From contig NZ_JAGHRC010000011.1 of assembly GCF_017743975.1 (NCBI RefSeq), positions 81,373 through 145,372 of the forward strand: 64,000 bases of DNA, read 5' to 3'. The first letter of the stretch is position 1, and every line of letters starts with the position of its first letter. Made by a program: the position numbers and the translations under genes. Origin of the DNA: Ruegeria sp. R14_0. GTDB taxonomy: Bacteria; Pseudomonadota; Alphaproteobacteria; Rhodobacterales; Rhodobacteraceae. Below, in pieces: positions 9,019-16,536 of the stretch. The notes beneath the pieces are model-generated. The model was given only the letters and a program-made list of their open reading frames with translations, did no database searches and was not told the DNA's origin.

Positions 9019-10935
9019 TTACCTTTTTTCGCTCGGAAGATTTGAAACCGTTTGGAGCAAGCTGCCATCTATGATTTTGTCGACCATCGTTCCCAGCCGT
9101 TCGAACCTACACCCTTTATCCCAAGCGACCTGCATCATAGCAGCTATGAAAATGGGATTCTTTCGGCAGTCCTTAAGATGACCGGCTGCGCGTCTACCGG
9201 CTTCCAAGCACTCTTCTCGTAATGCTCCTAGATCTTCGTCCATCGCGTCTTCGATGTTTGTTTTCCACGCAGTGAACCGCTCATTGTAGATATCGTCTTG
9301 GGGAAAGGCGTTAGTGGTTTCGTGCCCCACTAGCCCAAAAGCTGTCAGATTATCCTTGCTATGGCGAGTACGCTTTCCAGCGTCTTGCTCCTGACCGTCG
9401 CAATCAAAGACCAGATAGTATGGGATAGCAAACTGCTGAGCGAGCAACTGCAGCATTATAATTGGACTTTTCCCGCCTGCTTCAATGATGTTGCAGCCTC
9501 GCCTTTGGAATGTTTTCAACTTATCAGAGAGCGAGAGATATGAGAATATGCACGCTTGGTCGGATACGCCCTCTACGAGTACCACGTAGTCGGAGAAGAA
9601 AATCTCATTGGTTTTGGGTTGCATCTGAATGCTGAGCTTCGCACGCAATGCCTCGATCTTTCTTTCTGCATCATCGAAATGAGTGTTGTATGCTTCGGTG
9701 ATCGACTCGATGCTGCCACCATGCGTTTCCGTGAAACCCTTGTGATTTTGGGTTTTTCGCAGTCCGGTCAGCGAACTTACATCAACAAAATACGGGCTAT
9801 GAGTGGTTAGGATGATTTGTGCTTGACCCTTGGAAAGTTGGGAGAGAACCGACGCTAGGTGCCGCGCTTGAGGCGGGTGTTGATATAGCTCTGGCTCTTC
9901 ACAACCGAGAATAAGCGTTGGTGTTTCATCGCTCGCCGAGCGCAGCAACTCTTGCAAGATCACGAGTAAGAAAGCTCGTTGAAGACCATGCCCAAACTTA
10001 CCGACGTCCCCCTTGAACCCTTTGTCTTCCAATTGGACGGCGGCGCTTGGTTCATTAACAGCAACCGATTTGTCATCTGAACGCCATTTGAGCTCGATAC
10101 CGGCATCTGATGTAACACTACCCTTCAACCGCTCGCCAAGCCTGTCTTGGAGGCCGCGTAGGTGGTGCTGTTGCTCCTGAAGCAGTAGGTCGTAGCGTGC
10201 CCTGGCATCGGCTCTGATTTTAGCAAGCTCTTCTTCGTAGTTCATTGATGAGCGAACAGTGTGCTGGATCAGTTGCCCAAGATGGGTGTTCTTTCCTTCT
10301 TCCGACTCAGTGGATGCGTCCTTGACGGCTGGAACGTAGACCCAAGTAATAAATTGCCTAAATCTGTCCGACCCTTTGCTGACGCCAAAAAACTCATCGG
10401 CGCTTCGCAGCACTTCCTTTTCGTTCTCCGGCATTGCTTCTTCGAACTTTCGAAGCGCGGCTTCCATGGCCGCGCCAGAGCTCTCTTTAGGTAGACCTTC
10501 GAATTTCCGTTGAAGGGTCTCGTACATCTCTTTTCGTTTGCTGACAGGCGACTTTGGTAAATCAAAGAACTTTGCGAAATCTGGGTTGACGAGCCGCTCC
10601 CCCAACATGGTTAGTTGGAAACCGCTCTCTCCACTACGAACAACTTGCGCAGTAACTGTCATCGCCCCATGTCGGATGTAATGCTTAAAAACATCTTCTG
10701 CGGCCTTTGAGAAGTCGCAGAAAGTTACGGTTATTTCGATTGGCTTCGTAGTGTCCCGATTCCAAAAGTCGTCTTCTGTGAAGTTGCGAATTTCACCAAA
10801 GAATAAATTTAGTGCATGCAGGAAAGTAGATTTGCCTGAGCTATTAGGGCCGACAAAAACATTGTAGTTTTGGAAATCGATTTCTTGAGACTTAATTGAT
10901 CGAAAGTTCCTGACCTTTAGTCTTTGGATTTGCAT
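9019..10935 (-). CDS. OLD-family ATP-dependent endonuclease (ABC ATPase-Toprim)
   Basis: 638 residues. ATPase part: Walker A GPNSSGKST (29-37), signature FGHGLQRA (314-321), Walker B LILGCEEPEL (341-350) and H-loop TTHSP (377-381). The Toprim nuclease follows with E455 in LVEGVSD and D511/D513 in FDCDG, all metal-binding acids present. This is the layout of OLD (overcoming lysogenisation defect) nucleases and of GajA of the Gabija system. No GajB-type UvrD helicase is adjacent; the downstream partner is the nuclease-STAND gene. It is the first gene of that two-gene operon. ATG start at 10935. Confidence 0.85.
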   Translation of the reverse strand: MQIQRLKVRNFRSIKSQEIDFQNYNVFVGPNSSGKSTFLHALNLFFGEIRNFTEDDFWNRDTTKPIEITVTFCDFSKAAEDVFKHYIRHGAMTVTAQVVRSGESGFQLTMLGERLVNPDFAKFFDLPKSPVSKRKEMYETLQRKFEGLPKESSGAAMEAALRKFEEAMPENEKEVLRSADEFFGVSKGSDRFRQFITWVYVPAVKDASTESEEGKNTHLGQLIQHTVRSSMNYEEELAKIRADARARYDLLLQEQQHHLRGLQDRLGERLKGSVTSDAGIELKWRSDDKSVAVNEPSAAVQLEDKGFKGDVGKFGHGLQRAFLLVILQELLRSASDETPTLILGCEEPELYQHPPQARHLASVLSQLSKGQAQIILTTHSPYFVDVSSLTGLRKTQNHKGFTETHGGSIESITEAYNTHFDDAERKIEALRAKLSIQMQPKTNEIFFSDYVVLVEGVSDQACIFSYLSLSDKLKTFQRRGCNIIEAGGKSPIIMLQLLAQQFAIPYYLVFDCDGQEQDAGKRTRHSKDNLTAFGLVGHETTNAFPQDDIYNERFTAWKTNIEDAMDEDLGALREECLEAGRRAAGHLKDCRKNPIFIAAMMQVAWDKGCRFERLGTMVDKIIDGSLLQTVSNLPSEKR

Positions 10936-11092
10936 TACTTTTAACTCTAAATTCCTGCGTGCTTCTCAAACGGGGTTTGAGGCTCTTTTGGCCAATTTCC
11001 AAGACGGACGTTAGCAACCCATCTATCATAGCGCCACCGGAATCCGATAGTTCGTGGAAGCCCATACAACCTCAGGAATCCAACAGTTAAGG

Positions 11093-11120
11093 GTCAAATT
11101 TAGACGTTTGGATGTCAAAT
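11093..11120 (+). repeat. Two direct GTCAAAT repeats, possible TnsB sites
   Basis: GTCAAATTTA at 11093 and GTCAAATCTA at 11114 are 21 bp apart. The spacing and AT-rich body resemble tandem TnsB-binding sites at Tn7-like ends. Only two copies are clear, and the TGT/ACA terminus was not located. Confidence 0.3.
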
Positions 11121-11463
11121 CTAAGGACCTTCAAGCTTTGTCAGGCAGCCGGCTATAAGTCTGCTTTTGCGCCTGATGGAAACGATCGTCACAACTACGG
11201 CGATAGTCTGTTCCTCACCCCATTTGACCTCATCTGACGAGGTTTGCTTGATTGTAGATAGTAACTGTGCAAGCTGCCACTCCGCGCTCGCTTTTTGGTC
11301 AGCGGAATTTGGACAAGCCAAACGCCTCAGGCCATCAGGGGTAAGGCACCACCTTCCCCCTCGGGCAACCCTATTAGGCAACACCGTGTCCTCGGCTGCG
11401 CCTGCGGGCCGCACCACTATTGTCGAATAGCATTGCCTCGCCCCCATCCGCGTTCGCCACGTA

Positions 11464-11519
11464 GCAGATCAGCAAGAACAGGCGCCTTCGGCTTCTGATC
11501 TGCAAATCAGCTCTGATTT
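11464..11519. repeat. Two adjacent inverted repeats
   Basis: GCAGATCAG (11464-11472) is a perfect inverted match to CTGATCTGC (11495-11503). Directly after it AAATCAG (11504-11510) pairs with CTGATTT (11513-11519). A short T-run follows on the plus strand. This could be a terminator or a remnant of a mobile-element end. Confidence 0.4.
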
Positions 11520-11639
11520 TCCGAAAGGGAAGTCAGGATCATTGAAATCGGTCTAGGTGCTGGATGAAGGAATTGAGGCGAAAATGGTAAGGTTCTGTCG
11601 CTGGTGGCAGAACTATGTGTCGCCCTACATGGATACCAA

Positions 11640-11716
11640 TGGCGGACCGAGGAGGATTCGAACCCCCGACCCCTTGATTCGTAGTCAAGTACTCTATCCA
11701 GCTGAGCTATCGGTCC
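11640..11716 (-). tRNA. tRNA-Arg (anticodon ACG)
   Basis: A full cloverleaf can be folded on the minus strand: acceptor GGACCGA/TCGGTCC, D-arm with AGCTCAGCTGG, anticodon stem CTTGA/TCAAG with loop CTACGAA (anticodon ACG), T-arm GGGGG/CCTCC with loop TTCGAAT, discriminator G and encoded CCA. 77 nt including CCA. The mobile cargo begins downstream of its 3' end, a common integration landmark. No second copy of its 3' end was seen in the window. Confidence 0.96.
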
Positions 11717-11780
11717 GCGTTGGTGAGGCGGTATGTAGACCCGGCGTTCGGGACGTGCAAGTCGATTCTTCAAAAAAGTT

Positions 11781-13163
11781 TTAAAAAGTCCCAGCGCCGC
11801 GGGGAAGCCTGATTTCGAAGGTTGTTCCTTCGGGCCCAGTTTCCGCCAGCACAAGATCGCCACCGTGCCCGCGCACCAGTTCTTGTGAGATCGCAAGCCC
11901 CAAACCGGAACCGCCTTTGCGGACCCCACCCTGGAACGGAGTGAACAGGTTTTCGCGCGCTTTCGGGGGCAACCCGGGGCCATTGTCACTGATCTCGATG
12001 CACCAGTTGGTGTCATGCTCACAGCCCGCGATGGTGATCCTGCCGGGTTTGCCGGACGCGACAAGTGCCTGGCGCGCGTTGCGGACAAGGTTCATCATTA
12101 CACGGAATATTTGCTCGGGGTCCGCTCGGGCCACGAGGTCTTTGGGCACCTCGTTCACGATCTCGACGCAGGCATCCGCGACGGCCAACTGTTCACTGGC
12201 CACAACGTCTTCGGCGATGTCGCGCAGGGGCACCATGGTCAGGGTCGGCGCGGGCTCTTCCGCGCGTCCGAATGCCAACGTGCTTTCGCACAAGGACACC
12301 GCGCGGGTTATCGAGTTCACAAGTTTGGGCGCCATCCGCCGCACCAATGGATCATCGCTGGTTTCGATCCGGTCGGTGAACAGTTGGGCCGACGTCAGAA
12401 TATTTCTCAGGTCGTGGCTGACCTTTGCCACCGCACCGCCCAACTGCGCCAGACGTTCACGTTGTTTCAGCGCCTGGGTCAGTTCCGTCTGCAACTGCTG
12501 CAACGCCTCTTCCGCCTCGCGGAGTTCGGTCACCTTGGAATTGGGTGAGATGATCCCCCGCGCGTCTTCGGGTGCCCCGGCATAGCGCTGCATATAGCCC
12601 ACGACGCTTTTGATCGGCTTGACCAGAACGACCCGGACAGCAAGGAACAGAAAAAACGCGGTGATGATGGAAATCACAAATGACAGGCCCAGAATGCGAA
12701 GGCCATAGTCGGTCATCGCCATGCGCAGCGGCATGCTGTCAATTGTAACCTCAATCAGCAAACCGGCCCCTTTGACCGGCTCACCGATCACGCGAATAAC
12801 CTCGTTTTCCGGGGTAAACAGACGTGCAAGCGCATCACGGATCAACACCAAGGGCCCGGCATCCCGCAAATCGTAAGTCATCGTAACCTGTTCGGGGATG
12901 GCGGAGGACAGCATAAGTTGTCGTACCTCATCGCGGCGCAATACCACGTTGTAGACGCCCGCATTGGCCAGCAACTCAGCCTCGAGATCTTCTGCCAACA
13001 TGTCGTCCGCCAGCAAAGCCAGTGAGGCGATCTGGGCGCGTTCAAGTCTGTTCAGCAGGAAGTCTTCGCGAAACCGCGCGATGGAAGGAACAAAGATCAA
13101 AATCTCGGCCAACATCACGAAGACCGTCGTCAGGATCAAAAATCGGCCCGACAGCGAGTTCAA
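11781..13163 (-). CDS. Membrane sensor histidine kinase
   Basis: 460 residues. Two membrane segments (about 7-27 and 156-180) enclose a ~125-residue periplasmic sensor. HAMP-like and coiled-coil parts follow, then the HisKA box with the phospho-accepting H250 in KVSHDLRN, and an ATPase domain with N-box NLVRNARQAL and G-boxes DNGPGLP and GGSGLGLAI. The TTG start is chosen because AGGGAGAG lies just upstream and the gene follows the flavoprotein by 18 bp. No response regulator is encoded beside it, so its partner is elsewhere. The signal is unknown; the context suggests redox or membrane stress. Confidence 0.88.
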   Translation of the reverse strand: MNSLSGRFLILTTVFVMLAEILIFVPSIARFREDFLLNRLERAQIASLALLADDMLAEDLEAELLANAGVYNVVLRRDEVRQLMLSSAIPEQVTMTYDLRDAGPLVLIRDALARLFTPENEVIRVIGEPVKGAGLLIEVTIDSMPLRMAMTDYGLRILGLSFVISIITAFFLFLAVRVVLVKPIKSVVGYMQRYAGAPEDARGIISPNSKVTELREAEEALQQLQTELTQALKQRERLAQLGGAVAKVSHDLRNILTSAQLFTDRIETSDDPLVRRMAPKLVNSITRAVSLCESTLAFGRAEEPAPTLTMVPLRDIAEDVVASEQLAVADACVEIVNEVPKDLVARADPEQIFRVMMNLVRNARQALVASGKPGRITIAGCEHDTNWCIEISDNGPGLPPKARENLFTPFQGGVRKGGSGLGLAISQELVRGHGGDLVLAETGPEGTTFEIRLPRGAGTF

Positions 13164-13181
13164 TCTGCTCTCCCTTCCTGA

Positions 13182-14600
13182 TCAGGGCAGCCAGCGCTGG
13201 ACGAACCTGACCACGCGTTTAACCGTCTGATTCTCAAACAGCCTTGGCGAGAAATAGGCACCCGCGACCCTTTTGTTAAGCTCTCCGATCGTCGGATAGG
13301 GTGAAACCATCGCGGCGATCTGGCCCATTTTGAGGTTATTGGCCAATGCCAGTGACCACAAGTTGATCAGTTCTCCGGCCTGATGCCCCACGATTGTAGC
13401 CCCAACCGGTCGGCCCTTTACCACCATGACCTTGATAAAACCCTTGGTTTTCCGTTCGGAAATCGCCCGGTCATTGTGGTGATAATCAAACCGCGCAACT
13501 TCGACGTTGTCGCCATGTTGTTCACGGGCCTGAGCTTCGGTTAGGCCAACCTGCGCCAGTTCGGGGTCCGTATAGGTTGCCCAAGGAATATGCGCGGTCT
13601 TTGCCTTAGAGGGCAGCCCGAACAAGGCAGAGCGGATAATAATTCCAGCGTGGTATCCGGCCACATGCGTGAACTGCAGTCCACCCGCGACGTCTCCGAT
13701 CGCATACACTTTGCGGTTTGTAGTGCGCAGCGTGTCATCCACCTTGATCCCGGTGCGGGTCGGTTCAATCCCGGCTGCCTGCAGGTTCAGGCGGTCTGTA
13801 TTGGCCTTGCGTCCGGCTGCCAGCAACAGATGCGAGCCTGTGTAAATCTCGCCCTTCTCGGTCACGACCTCAACAGCGCCATTGTTGTCCCGAATCTGAG
13901 CCACCATCGCGTTTTCGTGGATTTCCACGCCCTCGGCGCGCAGCGTATCCAGCACGATCTCGGCCGCCTCAGGGTCGTCTTTGCCCAGCGCCTGCATCCC
14001 TTCGATCACCGTGACTTTGCAACCTAGCCGGATGTGGGCCTGCGCCATTTCCATGCCGATAGGGCCGCCGCCGATGATCAGCAGGTGTTCCGGCTTGTCC
14101 CGCAGGTCGAAGATGGTTTCGTTTGTATAGAACGGCACCTGATCCAGCCCCGGGATCGGCGGCACCAAAGGCGACGAACCGGTTGCAATCACAACCCGGC
14201 GCGCAGTGATCAGGTAGTCACCCGCCTGCACCTGGGTCGAAGAGACAAAACTGCCGAATTCGCGGATCACCTTGACGCCGAATCCCTCGAACCGCTCCTG
14301 ACTGTCCATCGGTTCGATCTGTGCAATCACGTCATGCACGTGGTCCTTGGCGGCTGCGTAATCCACCTGCGGCACCACGTCCGCCACGCCCAGCGCCGCA
14401 GCATGCGCCTGCCCATAGGCCGCCTTACCGCTGGCAATCAGCGCCTTGGACGGAACGCAGCCAAAGTTCAGGCAGTCTCCGCCCATCTTGTGGCCTTCCA
14501 GCAAGATCACATCGGCGCCCATTTGGCTGGCACCGGCCGCAACAGACAAGCCACCCGACCCGGCCCCGATCACCAGGATATCGGTTTTAAGTTCTTGCAT
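13182..14600 (-). CDS. MerA/Lpd-like FAD-dependent pyridine-nucleotide disulfide oxidoreductase
   Basis: 472 residues. N-terminal FAD site GAGSGG, redox pair C43 and C48 in GGDCLNFGCVP, an NAD(P) site GGGPIGMEMA and the FAD-binding AIGDVAGG, ending in a dimerisation domain. This is class I flavin disulfide reductase architecture, like mercuric reductase and dihydrolipoamide dehydrogenase. The N-terminal HMA domain and C-terminal vicinal cysteines of true MerA are absent, so mercury reduction is not supported. It lies between a TVP38 protein (4 bp) and the sensor kinase (18 bp), a likely three-gene operon. Confidence 0.85.
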   Translation of the reverse strand: MQELKTDILVIGAGSGGLSVAAGASQMGADVILLEGHKMGGDCLNFGCVPSKALIASGKAAYGQAHAAALGVADVVPQVDYAAAKDHVHDVIAQIEPMDSQERFEGFGVKVIREFGSFVSSTQVQAGDYLITARRVVIATGSSPLVPPIPGLDQVPFYTNETIFDLRDKPEHLLIIGGGPIGMEMAQAHIRLGCKVTVIEGMQALGKDDPEAAEIVLDTLRAEGVEIHENAMVAQIRDNNGAVEVVTEKGEIYTGSHLLLAAGRKANTDRLNLQAAGIEPTRTGIKVDDTLRTTNRKVYAIGDVAGGLQFTHVAGYHAGIIIRSALFGLPSKAKTAHIPWATYTDPELAQVGLTEAQAREQHGDNVEVARFDYHHNDRAISERKTKGFIKVMVVKGRPVGATIVGHQAGELINLWSLALANNLKMGQIAAMVSPYPTIGELNKRVAGAYFSPRLFENQTVKRVVRFVQRWLP

Positions 14601-14604
14601 GGAT

Positions 14605-15336
14605 TCAGGCGTCCTTTTTGCCGCGCAAAGCTTTGATGACTATTGGCAATGCCGCCAGCACACACAAGCCTAGGATCGGGCCGATAACGAAGGGCTCCCA
14701 CAGCAGCGAGACATCCGGCGTCCCGCCCCGATCGAACACACCGCCCAGACCAACGCCGATCCAGGTGTAGACGATGCCGCCCGGAATAATGCCCAGCGCC
14801 GTGGTGATCAGGAAATTGCGGAACTTCACTCCCACCAGCGCAGGGACCAGATTTGCGACGAAGAAGGGCACCACCGGCACGAGGCGCAGCAGGAACAGGA
14901 CCGAGATTTCATTCTCGCGCAGACCGTCCTTGAGCTTTTTGATCGTCCCTTCAGACGATTCCAGTCGCGCGGTCAGAGACTCGCCCAGTCCCCAACGCGC
15001 CGCCAGAAAAATCGCAGAGGCTCCTATTGTGGCGGCAAAGACATTGAAAACGGTGCCTGCAAACAGGCCAAACAGGAACCCACCGGTCATCGATGCGACC
15101 GCCGCGCCGGGCAGCGAGAAGGCGACGATCACGATATAGACCGCGATAAACACTGCAGCCATCGACCAATAATGCGTGTCACGCCATTCCAGCAGGGCCT
15201 CGCGGTTGTCGCGCAGGGTCTCGAATGTCAGGTAGTCGCCCAGCATAAAGAAGCCCAGCGCAGCCACGGCGAGAATCACCAGCAAAGGTATATGTCGCGT
15301 AAGCCCACTGCGTGGGGTCTGAGTTGTATCGCTCAT
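14605..15336 (-). CDS. TVP38/TMEM64 (DedA-like) family membrane protein
   Basis: 243 residues from ATG 15336 (MSDTTQ); ATG 15363 is an alternative start. It has several membrane helices, and the central motif (GGFLFGLFAGTVFNVFAATIG and the loop LRLVPVVPFFVANLVPAL) is typical of the SNARE-associated/TVP38 family. These proteins are linked to lipid scrambling or transport and in bacteria are often paired with flavoprotein disulfide reductases, as here. First gene of the TVP38-reductase-kinase operon. Confidence 0.85.
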   Translation of the reverse strand: MSDTTQTPRSGLTRHIPLLVILAVAALGFFMLGDYLTFETLRDNREALLEWRDTHYWSMAAVFIAVYIVIVAFSLPGAAVASMTGGFLFGLFAGTVFNVFAATIGASAIFLAARWGLGESLTARLESSEGTIKKLKDGLRENEISVLFLLRLVPVVPFFVANLVPALVGVKFRNFLITTALGIIPGGIVYTWIGVGLGGVFDRGGTPDVSLLWEPFVIGPILGLCVLAALPIVIKALRGKKDA

Positions 15337-15535
15337 GACGCTGTCCGGTTTTGTGCGTTTCATCTTGCACCCAACATGCGCCGTCAGCGCGCCGCGCAAC
15401 AGGGGCCTCACGCGGCGTTGATCTTTACGGAAGGGAATGTGAGGGATAAGGCTGCGAAAACCGGTGTTTTGAAACCTTTTGCCCGCTGTGGTTACAGAAT
15501 TGTTGCAAAAGGCGCGAAAACCCCCACCTAGGGGT

Positions 15536-15564
15536 TTGACTTACCCCCCGCTACCCAGTAGAGG
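15536..15564 (+). promoter_or_regulatory. Candidate rpmH promoter
   Basis: TTGACT (15536-15541), a 17-bp spacer and TAGAGG (15559-15564), about 70 bp before rpmH. The -35 is good and the -10 weak. A small hairpin AACCCC/GGGGTT at 15519-15536 abuts the -35. Confidence 0.45.
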
Positions 15565-15633
15565 ACGGGCTTCGAACACTAGGGCCAGGCGAATCCGCGC
15601 CGCACCCGACCGCTATAGATTGGAGACGGAGCG

Positions 15634-15768
15634 ATGAAACGCACCTATCAGCCTTCAAACCTGGTTCGCAAACGCCGCCACGGTTTCCGCGCGCGCATGG
15701 CCACCAAGGCCGGCCGCAAGATCCTGAACGCACGCCGCGCACGCGGCCGCAAATCGCTGAGCGCGTAA
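15634..15768 (+). CDS. rpmH: Ribosomal protein bL34
   Basis: 44 residues, [10 protein letters not shown] to RGRKSLSA, highly basic and typical of L34, a small protein of the large subunit. A GGAG-containing ribosome site lies upstream. It is followed 19 bp later by rnpA, the conserved rpmH-rnpA pair. Confidence 0.97.
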
Positions 15769-15787
15769 ACCGCTCACCGATCAGGTT

Positions 15788-16225
15788 ATGAACATGACGC
15801 CGCCGGAGGCCCCTGTGGATGGTAAAAACCACCCCGGGGACAAGCCCCCGGCGGCGTCCGTTTGCGCGCCTGATACTTTGACCGTTCTCAAAAAACGGTC
15901 CGATTTTCTGAAAGCGGCCCGCGCGCGCAGGCAAGGCACGTCGTCGATGATGGTGCAGGGCCGCAAACGCGCCCCTGATGAAGATCAAGAAGCGGTCATT
16001 CGCGTCGGGTTCACCTGCTCCAAAAAGGTCGGCAATGCAGTCGCCCGTAATCGCGCCAAGCGCAGATTGCGCGAGGCCGCACGCGCTATATTGCCTGAAC
16101 ATGGTCGCGCGGGGTGGGATTATGTTCTGATTGGTCGGGCAGGCTCGACGTCAGACCGACCCTATTCCGCCTTGCTAGACGACCTTCGATATGCGCTACG
16201 AAAAATCCACGGCGCGCAGAAATGA
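15788..16225 (+). CDS. rnpA: Ribonuclease P protein component
   Basis: 145 residues. The RnpA core starts near TVLKKRSDFLKAARARRQ and holds the signature RVGFTCSKKVGNAVARNRAKRRLRE region. It has about 30 extra N-terminal residues rich in proline. It binds RNase P RNA and helps remove tRNA 5' leaders. ATG 15788 or 15794 could be used. Its stop overlaps the yidD start (ATGA). Confidence 0.95.
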   Translation: MNMTPPEAPVDGKNHPGDKPPAASVCAPDTLTVLKKRSDFLKAARARRQGTSSMMVQGRKRAPDEDQEAVIRVGFTCSKKVGNAVARNRAKRRLREAARAILPEHGRAGWDYVLIGRAGSTSDRPYSALLDDLRYALRKIHGAQK

Positions 16226-16470
16226 CTTTGCTCTCTCATATCATCGCCCTGCCGATCCGGATTTACCGGCTGGTGCTCAGCCCCTGGGTCGGCTTCAACT
16301 GCCGGTATCAGCCAACCTGCTCGGCCTATGCCTTGGAAGCCCTCGAAAAACACGGTCCGATAAAAGGCACTGTGCTTGCGGCCCGCAGGATCGGACGGTG
16401 CCATCCTTGGGGTGGTGATGGATATGATCCGGTCCCGGACAACAAGGACGACAAGGGGTGCTGTTCGTGA
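16222..16470 (+). CDS. yidD: Membrane protein insertion efficiency factor YidD
   Basis: 82 residues from the ATG that overlaps the rnpA stop. It shows the family signature LSPWVGFNCRYQPTCSAYA and GRCHPWGGDGYDPVP, with an N-terminal amphipathic helix. YidD assists YidC in membrane insertion. YidC itself is 4.3 kb downstream here because three unrelated genes lie between. Confidence 0.95.
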   Translation: MTLLSHIIALPIRIYRLVLSPWVGFNCRYQPTCSAYALEALEKHGPIKGTVLAARRIGRCHPWGGDGYDPVPDNKDDKGCCS

Positions 16471-16536
16471 CCCCTCGTCAGACTTGACCAGCCTAAGGCT
16501 GCGCTGAACACTTGGACTACGCAACCCGAGGTTCAG

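Larger units (their letters stand above)
10936..11639. other. Junction region between cargo and tRNA-Arg, no convincing gene
   Basis: About 700 bp with no recognisable coding gene. It holds the two GTCAAAT direct repeats at 11093-11120 and two perfect inverted repeats at 11464-11519. A 108-codon minus-strand frame (11121-11447) is not recognised and lacks a ribosome site. The boundary of the mobile element probably lies here, but no target-site duplication could be paired because the other end is outside the window. Confidence 0.45.

Noticed and set aside
9019..10935. Gabija system
   Set aside because: The OLD protein fits GajA, but no UvrD-like GajB is adjacent.
11121..11447. A 108-codon minus-strand frame in the cargo/tRNA gap
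   Set aside because: No ribosome site, no family; could be a gene remnant but cannot be supported.
11640..11716. Duplicated tRNA-Arg 3' end as an attachment repeat
   Set aside because: No second copy of the tRNA 3' end was found inside the window.
13182..14600. Mercury resistance (merA)
   Set aside because: No HMA domain, no C-terminal vicinal cysteines and no mer genes nearby.
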